From Marinobacterium litorale DSM 23545 (lineage in GTDB: Bacteria > Pseudomonadota > Gammaproteobacteria > Pseudomonadales > Balneatricaceae): a stretch of 64,000 nucleotides of DNA. The translations under genes and the position numbers were made by a program. The stretch spans positions 62,001 to 126,000 of the forward strand of contig NZ_AUAZ01000009.1 of the NCBI RefSeq assembly GCF_000428985.1. Reading direction: 5' to 3'. The notes under the pieces are model-generated. The model was given only the letters and a program-made list of their open reading frames with translations, had not been told where the DNA came from and ran no database searches. Numbering within the stretch: position 1 is the stretch's first letter; the number at the start of each line of letters is the position of its first letter. Positions 56,874 to 64,000 of this stretch are shown here, in pieces.

Positions 56874-58154
56874 TCAGCAGACCCCAGACCTTTCCAACAT
56901 CGCATGCAACAACACATTGCACCCGACCTCCAGATGCTCGGGCTCTGCGTTCTCGATCTCATTGTGGCTGATACCGTCTTCACAGGGCACGAAGATCATG
57001 CCGGAGGGGCAGACTTCCGCCATGAAGATGGCATCGTGGCCGGCGCCGCTGACGATATCCATATGCGGTACACCCAGGCGCTCCGCACCGGTGCGAACGG
57101 CGTTGACGCAGTCGTCATGGAAATAGAGGGCCGGGAAGTTGGCGGTGGGTTTGAGTTCAAGCTCCAGGCCATTCTCGGTTTTCAGCTTCTCCAGCACCTT
57201 GTCCAGTTCGCTGATCATATGCGCCAGCTGATCCTCTTCCAGGTGGCGGAAGTCGATGCTGACCAGCACCTCACCGGGGATCACGTTGCGTGAGCCGGGG
57301 TAGGCTTCGATATGGCCACAGGTACCGCAGGCATATGGCTGGTGCTCCAGGGCGATACGGTTGACCGCCTGAATCACCTCGGCCGCACCCAGCAGGGCGT
57401 CCTTACGCAGGTGCATCGGGGTGGGGCCGGCGTGGGACTCTACGCCCTTCAATGTCAGATCGAACCATTTCTGGCCCAGGCATCCGATAACCACACCGAC
57501 GGTTTTCTCTTCGTTCTCCAGAATCGGACCCTGTTCGATATGTGCTTCGAAGTACGCACCCACCTTATGGCCCGGCACCTGTTGCTCTCCCAAATAGCCG
57601 ATGCGTTTGAGCTCATCGCCCACCTTGGCACCTTCGTAATCGGCGATATCGTAGGTTTCCTGCAGGTCGAACTTACCGATAAAGACCCCGGAGCCCATCA
57701 TGCAGGGGGCAAAGCGGGAGCCCTCTTCATTGGTCCAGGCCGCCACTTCGATGGGGGCCTCGGTGACGATGTTGTTGTCATTCAGGGTGCGGATCACTTC
57801 CAGCCCGGACATAACCCCGAAGCAGCCATCGAACTTACCGCCGGTGGGCTGGGTGTCGATATGGCTGCCGGTCATGATCGGCGGCAGGCTGTTATCCTTG
57901 CCGGGGCGACGAGCAAAAATGTTGCCGATTACGTCGATTGTGATGGTACAGCCTGCTTCCTCACACCATTTGACGAACAGGTCCCGACCCTGGCGGTCCA
58001 GATCGGTGAGCGCCAGGCGGCAGACGCCGCCCTTCGGGGTGGCGCCGAGCTGGGCCAGGTCCATCAGCGATTGCCAGAGGCGCTCGCCGTTGATCTTCAG
58101 GTTGGCGATATCGGCGGATGTGCCCGCGGCGTTGACCAGTGTTTCTACTGACAT
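56874..58154 (-). CDS. hyuC: Zn-dependent hydantoinase/carbamoylase-family amidase (probable beta-ureidopropionase)
   Basis: 426 residues, M20 peptidase fold. Metal ligands in GSHIDTQPTGGKFDG, TNEEGSRF, HIEQGP and the later SGAGHDA. This is the HyuC/PydC group that cleaves N-carbamyl-beta-alanine (or N-carbamyl-amino acids). Its place directly downstream of preA, in a locus with dihydropyrimidinase, makes beta-ureidopropionase (third step of reductive pyrimidine breakdown) the likely role. The start at 58154 follows a GGAG site. Confidence 0.87.
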   Translation of the reverse strand: MSVETLVNAAGTSADIANLKINGERLWQSLMDLAQLGATPKGGVCRLALTDLDRQGRDLFVKWCEEAGCTITIDVIGNIFARRPGKDNSLPPIMTGSHIDTQPTGGKFDGCFGVMSGLEVIRTLNDNNIVTEAPIEVAAWTNEEGSRFAPCMMGSGVFIGKFDLQETYDIADYEGAKVGDELKRIGYLGEQQVPGHKVGAYFEAHIEQGPILENEEKTVGVVIGCLGQKWFDLTLKGVESHAGPTPMHLRKDALLGAAEVIQAVNRIALEHQPYACGTCGHIEAYPGSRNVIPGEVLVSIDFRHLEEDQLAHMISELDKVLEKLKTENGLELELKPTANFPALYFHDDCVNAVRTGAERLGVPHMDIVSGAGHDAIFMAEVCPSGMIFVPCEDGISHNEIENAEPEHLEVGCNVLLHAMLERSGVC

Positions 58155-58171
58155 GCTTCTATCTCCTTTCC

Positions 58172-59440
58172 TTATTCCCGGAACGGGTTGCGTGGGTCCT
58201 GGGTCCAGTTCATGTAAGGCAGGCCGGTGTCCTGCGCCACCATGGTGATGCAGTCATCAACCGGACAGGTGATTTCACAGAGGTTGCAGCCAACACAATC
58301 TTCCTCTTTGACGGTGTAGCGGTTAGTGCCATCGGCCAGCAGCTGCTTGTCGATCGCCTGATGCGAGGTGTCTTCACAGGCGATATGACAGCGGCCGCAG
58401 TTGATGCACTTGTCCTGATCAATCTCGGCCACTGACTTGAAGTTCATATCCAGGTATTTCCAGTCGGTGGTGTTGGCCACCGCCAGGCCCCGGAAATCTT
58501 CGATGCGGGCGAAGCCTTTTTCATCCATCCAGCGTGACAGGCCATCTTTCATACCCTCCACAATACGGAAGCCGTGCAGCATGGCCGCCGTGCAGACCTG
58601 CACCGACGTGGCACCCAGGCTGATGAACTCGGCTGCATCACGCCAAGTGCTGATGCCGCCAATACCGCACAGCAACTTGCCGTGGGTTTCCGGATCGCGG
58701 GCGATTTCCGCCAGCATGTTCAGCGCAATGGGTTTGACGGCAGGGCCGCACATACCGCCATGGGTGCTCTGACTGCCCACGGTGGGGCGGGCCACCATCT
58801 GATCCAGGTTCAAGCCAGTAATGGAGTTAACGGTGTTGATCAGGGAGACCGCATCAGCCCCGCCTTTAAACGCCGCCCGCGCTGGGAAACGCACATCGGT
58901 GACGTTGGGTGTCATCTTCACCATCACTGGCATGTTGCAGTATTGCTTGCACCAGCGGGTGACCATCTCGACATATTCCGGCACCTGACCGACGGCAGCC
59001 CCCATGCCCCGCTCGGGCATGCCGTGCGGGCAGCCGAAGTTCAGTTCCAGGCCATCGGCACCGGTCTGCTCCACCAGCTTGACGATCATTTTCCAGGCTT
59101 CCTCTTCGCAGGGAACCATCAGAGAAACGATCAGGGCGCGGTCGGGCCAGTTGCGCTTGGTTTCTTCGATCTCGCGCAGGTTGACCTCCAGTGGCCGGTC
59201 GGTGATCAGTTCAATGTTGTTGAAGCCGATCACATCACCGTTCGGTCCATACATGGCGGAATACCGGGAGGAAACATTCACCGGCGCGGGATCTTCACCC
59301 AGAGTTTTCCAGACAACGCCCCCCCAGCCGGCTTCGAACGCCCGCTCAACGTTGTACTGTTTGTCGGTGGGCGGCGCGGAGGCCAGCCAAAACGGGTTGG
59401 GGGCCTTGATGCCCGCGAATTCGATACTCAAGTCAGCCAT
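58172..59440 (-). CDS. preA: NAD-dependent dihydropyrimidine dehydrogenase, subunit PreA
   Basis: 422 residues. An FMN TIM barrel with NFGCPHGMPERGMGAAVGQ (active-site Cys and flavin loop) and a C-terminal pair of 4Fe-4S motifs (CINCGRCHIAC and CVGCNLCEITC). With PreT it reduces uracil and thymine to dihydropyrimidines. Two bases separate it from preT and 17 from hyuC, so the three form an operon. Confidence 0.95.
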   Translation of the reverse strand: MADLSIEFAGIKAPNPFWLASAPPTDKQYNVERAFEAGWGGVVWKTLGEDPAPVNVSSRYSAMYGPNGDVIGFNNIELITDRPLEVNLREIEETKRNWPDRALIVSLMVPCEEEAWKMIVKLVEQTGADGLELNFGCPHGMPERGMGAAVGQVPEYVEMVTRWCKQYCNMPVMVKMTPNVTDVRFPARAAFKGGADAVSLINTVNSITGLNLDQMVARPTVGSQSTHGGMCGPAVKPIALNMLAEIARDPETHGKLLCGIGGISTWRDAAEFISLGATSVQVCTAAMLHGFRIVEGMKDGLSRWMDEKGFARIEDFRGLAVANTTDWKYLDMNFKSVAEIDQDKCINCGRCHIACEDTSHQAIDKQLLADGTNRYTVKEEDCVGCNLCEITCPVDDCITMVAQDTGLPYMNWTQDPRNPFRE

Positions 59441-59442
59441 GA

Positions 59443-60798
59443 TTACTTATCTCCCGCTGCCATCAGGTCCTGATGAATAGACTCTGCCGCTTTCTTGCCC
59501 TGCTGCACCGCTTCCACGGTCAGATCCTGGCCGGTACCGGTGCAGTCCCCGCCGGCATAGACGCCGGCCAAGGTGGTGCGCAACTGTTCGTCCACCAGTA
59601 GCTTACCGCCGCTGATTTCGATGGCCGGGTCCAGATCTTCCGTGATCATCACCTGACCGATCGCCTTGAAGATTGCCTGTGCGTTCAGGCTGAAGCTCCG
59701 GTCGGTATCCACCAGCTTGCCGCTCTCATCCAGCGTGGTGCGCACAAAGCGCATGCCGGCCACCTTGCCGCTGTTATCCAGCTCGATGGTTTCGGGGCGC
59801 GCCCAGGTACGGATCTGGACACCTTCATCACGGGCCAGCGCCTGCTCATGGTCGGTGGCGGACATCGCCTCTTCGCCGCGACGGTAAACCAGGTGCACCT
59901 CTTCGGCGCCCAGGCGTTTGATCTGCACGGCCATATCGATAGCAGTGTTACCGGCACCGATGATTACCGCGCTCTCGGGGACTGGCAGTGTGTTTAGATC
60001 GTTGGTGGAACGCAGCTCACGGATGTAATCCACAGCGGGCATTACCCCGGGCGCATCCTCATGGCCCAGCGCCAGGGTGCGGGTGGAGCCCAAGCCAATC
60101 GCCAGAAACACCGCATCGTGGTCGTTCTTGAGCTGATCCAGCGTGATATCGCGACCCAGCGCCGAGTTGTGGACAATCTCGATGCCCCCAATCCCGAGCA
60201 GAAACTCCACCTCTTTCTGGGCGAAGTCGTTGGTCATCTTGTAGCGCGCAATACCGTACTCGTTGAGGCCGCCTGATTTGGGCTGGGCTTCGTGGATCAC
60301 CACATCATGGCCCAGCATCGCCAGCCGGTGGGCCGCAGCCAGCCCGGCGGGCCCGGCACCAACAATAGCCACCCGCTTGCCACTGGCTTGCGCCCGCTGG
60401 AACGGATGCGCACTCTTATCGGCGTTATCAGTGGCGTAGCGCTGTAGCTGGCCAATCAGTACCGGGGCACACTCTTCTGCCTTGTTACGCACACAGGCCT
60501 GCTCGCAGAGAATCTCGGTGGGACAGACACGGGCGCAGCTGCCGCCCAGAATGTTTTCACTCCAGATCGTTTTCGCCGCGCCATCCACATTGTCCTGGGC
60601 GATCTGACGGATGAACTCCGGAATATCGATATCACTGGGGCACGCGTTGACGCAGGGTGCGTCGTAGCAGTACAGGCAGCGTTCACTCTCCAGCGCCGCC
60701 TGACGTTTGCTCAGGGGTGGTGCTATATCGCTGAAACCGGCGTCCAGCTTTTCCGGTTGGACCTGGGTGGTACCCAGATGCTTGAGTGGCTCAATCAT
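59443..60798 (-). CDS. preT: NAD-dependent dihydropyrimidine dehydrogenase, subunit PreT
   Basis: 451 residues from an ATG at 60798. N-terminal Fe-S region (CLYCYDAPCVNACPSDIDI and CARVCPTEILCEQAC), then FAD motif VAIVGAGPAGLAAAHRL and NAD motif VIIGAGNTAIDMAV, as in GltD-type flavoproteins. It feeds electrons from NADH to PreA. The longer open frame up to 61005 is rejected because it would run through the RutR operator. First gene of preT-preA-hyuC. Confidence 0.95.
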   Translation of the reverse strand: MIEPLKHLGTTQVQPEKLDAGFSDIAPPLSKRQAALESERCLYCYDAPCVNACPSDIDIPEFIRQIAQDNVDGAAKTIWSENILGGSCARVCPTEILCEQACVRNKAEECAPVLIGQLQRYATDNADKSAHPFQRAQASGKRVAIVGAGPAGLAAAHRLAMLGHDVVIHEAQPKSGGLNEYGIARYKMTNDFAQKEVEFLLGIGGIEIVHNSALGRDITLDQLKNDHDAVFLAIGLGSTRTLALGHEDAPGVMPAVDYIRELRSTNDLNTLPVPESAVIIGAGNTAIDMAVQIKRLGAEEVHLVYRRGEEAMSATDHEQALARDEGVQIRTWARPETIELDNSGKVAGMRFVRTTLDESGKLVDTDRSFSLNAQAIFKAIGQVMITEDLDPAIEISGGKLLVDEQLRTTLAGVYAGGDCTGTGQDLTVEAVQQGKKAAESIHQDLMAAGDK

Positions 60799-60852
60799 GC
60801 TTTGACAGCCTCTTTCTTCGTTGTAATCGGTCCACTCACGAATGCATCGGCT

Positions 60853-60888
60853 GTGCCACCTTTTGACCACCTGGTCAAAAGGTGGCAC
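60853..60888. promoter_or_regulatory. RutR-type operator inside a 36-bp palindrome
   Basis: The core TTGACCA-CC-TGGTCAA (60863-60878) is a perfect match to the known RutR site TTGACCAnnTGGTCAA. The symmetry extends outward to 17 bp per arm (through GTGCCACCTT and its complement). It lies 55 bp upstream of preT, so it should control preT-preA-hyuC. Confidence 0.85.
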
Positions 60889-60961
60889 CCAAAGAGGCCG
60901 TTTTCTTGCATTAAGCCACTGAATAAAAAAGGTTACTTTTGGACTTAAAACCTGAAAAATG

Positions 60962-60990
60962 CCCCTCTGATGCCCGGAATCAGAGAGGGG
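60962..60990 (-). terminator. Minus-strand hairpin with T tail upstream of preT
   Basis: CCCC plus TCTGAT pairs with ATCAGA plus GGGG (two-base bulge, 7-base loop); on the minus strand the hairpin is followed by GCATTTTT. It could end leftward transcripts or attenuate a long preT leader. Confidence 0.45.
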
Positions 60991-61124
60991 TACCGCAGAC
61001 CACACCGCGCCAACTTCGACCCGAATTGGCGCCTCGGAAGCTCACCCGGTACCATACTGGTGCATCAGGCAGTCGCAAAAGGACATGCTGAAAGCCTTGA
61101 TTTGAACTGAATAGATAGAAAGTG

Positions 61125-61775
61125 ATGGCAGAAAAAAAGAGTAGCAAAAGGGCCCGTCGCCCCCTGACCGAAATCCGGCAGGACAATATTGATCAGATTC
61201 TCAAAGCAGCGGAGCGGCAGTTTGCGGAAACCGGCTTTCCCGGCACCACCGTTGCTGCCATCGCCGATGCCGCGGGCCTGCCCAAGCCCAACGTACTCTA
61301 TTACTTCAAATCCAAGGAGGGTCTGTATCGCGCCGTTTTAAAGCGGATTCTGGAGCTGTGGATGGAGGCGATGCACGACCTGAGCCCCGATCAACACCCC
61401 CGCGAAGCGTTGCGCGACTATATTGTGCGTAAAATCCGCCAGTCTCGCGATTACCCGGATGCATCCAAGATCTTTGCCGCAGAGATACTGCATGGAGCGC
61501 CCTATGTCAGGGAGGAGCTGGAAGGCCCACTCAAGGTGCAGTTTGACGACACGGTGGAGGTGATCCGTGCCTGGATCGCCAAGGGCTGGATGGACCCGGT
61601 CAGCCCCGAACACCTGCTGTTTACCCTCTGGGCCGCGACTCAGTCTTATGCTGACTTTGGCCTGCAGATGCGGGTTCTGCTGGAGCGTGATGAGTTGCGT
61701 GACGATGACTTCGACAACGGAATCGAGCTACTGACCCGGCTGGTCCTCAAAGGCTGCGGCGTAAAAATAGTTTGA
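61125..61775 (+). CDS. RutR-family TetR regulator
   Basis: 216 residues. TetR helix-turn-helix (FAETGFPGTTVAAIADAAGL then LYYFKSKEGLYRAVLKRIL) and a C-terminal domain close to E. coli RutR (SRDYPDASKIFAAEILHGAP; TLWAATQSYADF). RutR binds uracil/thymine and releases its DNA sites. An alternative GTG lies one codon upstream. It sits between the preTA-hyuC and dihydropyrimidinase units, with RutR sites on both sides, so it is the probable repressor of the whole pathway. Confidence 0.92.
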   Translation: MAEKKSSKRARRPLTEIRQDNIDQILKAAERQFAETGFPGTTVAAIADAAGLPKPNVLYYFKSKEGLYRAVLKRILELWMEAMHDLSPDQHPREALRDYIVRKIRQSRDYPDASKIFAAEILHGAPYVREELEGPLKVQFDDTVEVIRAWIAKGWMDPVSPEHLLFTLWAATQSYADFGLQMRVLLERDELRDDDFDNGIELLTRLVLKGCGVKIV

Positions 61776-61787
61776 CCACAGGGTCAA
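61772..61787. promoter_or_regulatory. RutR-type site overlapping the regulator's stop codon
   Basis: TTGACCA-CA-GGGTCAA: 13 of 14 half-site bases match the RutR consensus. The regulator's TGA stop is part of the left half-site. Confidence 0.65.
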
Positions 61788-61937
61788 ATGCACCAAAACA
61801 AGGCTCACTGCTCAAAAGCTGACCACTCGGATCGAAGTGGGCCTTGTCATCTCCTCCTCCCCCAGCCTTCTCACTCCCTACTATTCCAAAAAATAATCAC
61901 ATATTTTCAATGGGTTAATTCAGGCCGGGAATATCTC

Positions 61938-61953
61938 TTGTCCAGCTGGTCAA
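61938..61953. promoter_or_regulatory. RutR-type site upstream of dihydropyrimidinase
   Basis: TTGTCCA-GC-TGGTCAA: one mismatch to the RutR consensus, 51 bp before the dihydropyrimidinase ATG. Confidence 0.65.
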
Positions 61954-61980
61954 ACAATTGCATAGGCGATACGACTTTAA

Positions 61981-63447
<1,467 letters not shown>

Positions 63448-63467
63448 TCCGGGAGCAGAATTCGAAA

Positions 63468-64000
63468 ATGGATATGACCATCAATACTCAAGCTGAGGAA
63501 AACAGCGCGGGTACGCATCAAGAGGCGCGCAAAATCGTCTCTATCGATGATCTGTCGCTGGTTTTTGAAACCAACGATGGACCGGTGAACGCGCTCTCCC
63601 ATATCAATCTGGATATTCACGCCGGTGATTTTGTCTCGTTTATCGGTCCTTCTGGCTGCGGCAAGACCACACTGCTACGGGTGATCGCCGATCTGGAACA
63701 CCAGACCCAAGGCTCTATTCAGGTCGATGGGACCTCGCCCCAGGACGCCCGGCTCAACCGCCTGTACGGCTATGTGTTTCAGGCACCGGCGCTCTTTCCC
63801 TGGCGCACCATTGCCGGCAACTGCAAGGTGCCGCTGGAAATTTTTGGTATGAGCAAGGCGCAGCAACAGCGCCAGATCGACAAGTATCTCGATTTAGTAG
63901 GACTGGGCGACTTCCACAAGAAGTTTCCCTGGCAGCTTTCCGGTGGCATGCAGCAGCGCGCTTCTATCGCCCGGGCACTCAGCTTCGAACCGGAGCTGAT
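63468..64000 (+). CDS. ABC transporter ATP-binding protein, SsuB/TauB type (3' end off window)
   Basis: About 177 residues visible. Walker A GPSGCGKTTLL, Q-loop VFQAPALFPWR and signature LSGGMQQRASIARAL are intact; Walker B is beyond the edge. This is the nitrate/sulfonate/taurine/pyrimidine-precursor importer class. The location behind dihydropyrimidinase suggests uptake of a pyrimidine or degradation intermediate, by inference only. The N-terminal 20 residues before the ABC fold are a normal extension. Confidence 0.88.
   Translation, partial: MDMTINTQAEENSAGTHQEARKIVSIDDLSLVFETNDGPVNALSHINLDIHAGDFVSFIGPSGCGKTTLLRVIADLEHQTQGSIQVDGTSPQDARLNRLYGYVFQAPALFPWRTIAGNCKVPLEIFGMSKAQQQRQIDKYLDLVGLGDFHKKFPWQLSGGMQQRASIARALSFEPEL

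Larger units (their letters stand above)
60799..61124. other. Divergent control region between preT and the RutR-type gene
   Basis: 326 bp holding the large RutR palindrome (60853-60888), a minus-strand hairpin with T5 tail (60962-60990), and an inverted repeat GCGCCAA/TTGGCGC (61007-61032). Promoters cannot be fixed by eye. Confidence 0.6.

Overview
The window comes from a gammaproteobacterium chromosome, most likely a marine Oceanospirillales/Pseudomonadales relative. The evidence is the GC-rich coding sequence, the gene order pilMNOP | mrcA | malic enzyme | nuclease | rpmE | priA | argS | SPOR | hslVU | DUF971 | ubiE (which I recognise as close to the Pseudomonas order), and family content such as GlcB, PpnP, SrkA, HemJ and DbpA. 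I see no rRNA, tRNA, CRISPR array, prophage or transposase gene. The organism call is inference from synteny and protein style, not from a search.

Layout: 1-2477 is the 5' part of a type IV pilus alignment operon (pilM-N-O-P, minus strand), divergent from mrcA. 5146-16421 is a conserved core: malic enzyme, L31 plus a secreted nuclease, PriA, ArgS, an FtsN-like SPOR protein, HslVU, and UbiE/UbiJ, with hemJ convergent to ubiJ. 16961-26742 holds a DUF2927 protein, an FAH hydrolase, a divergent MFS/LysR pair, PpnP, SerA, a lipase-like hydrolase and a large MscK-type channel. 27102-34941 holds malate synthase G, a triple-SBP/GGDEF sensor, a PepSY/cytochrome b561 pair behind a PmrA-type box, RNase Z and glutaredoxin 2. 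35095-42945 holds a sirtuin, metE/metR, and glutathione-dependent formaldehyde detoxification (LysR, frmA, fghA), with a 244-bp interspersed-type repeat between frmA and fghA. 43080-51624 holds a 2OG oxygenase, DbpA, an unknown lipoprotein, two atypical kinases (SrkA and a bacterial RIO) around a spermidine-synthase-like protein, a GST, a YgjP-type peptidase, PsiE and MarC.

51776-56441 is an accessory-looking block of small genes, all on the minus strand: a thiamine-binding protein, an ABM monooxygenase, a P-loop ATPase, a GNAT, a PhzF, a GDCCVxC protein and a ParE/Phd-type toxin-antitoxin pair. It ends with a lone GIY-YIG nuclease gene enclosed by two copies, in inverted orientation, of a structured element of about 210-220 bp. 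The two copies differ at about 30 positions by my hand count. All five base pairs that change within stems stay paired, which is strong covariation for folding as RNA or single-stranded DNA. This nuclease-plus-structured-arms unit (55583-56825) is my best candidate for an undescribed system.

56874-64000 is a reductive pyrimidine catabolism locus: PreT/PreA (dihydropyrimidine dehydrogenase), a dihydropyrimidinase, a beta-ureidopropionase-type amidase, a RutR-family regulator and the start of an ABC importer. Three RutR-type palindromes lie in the two control regions, one inside a 36-bp near-perfect palindrome and one overlapping the regulator's own stop codon.
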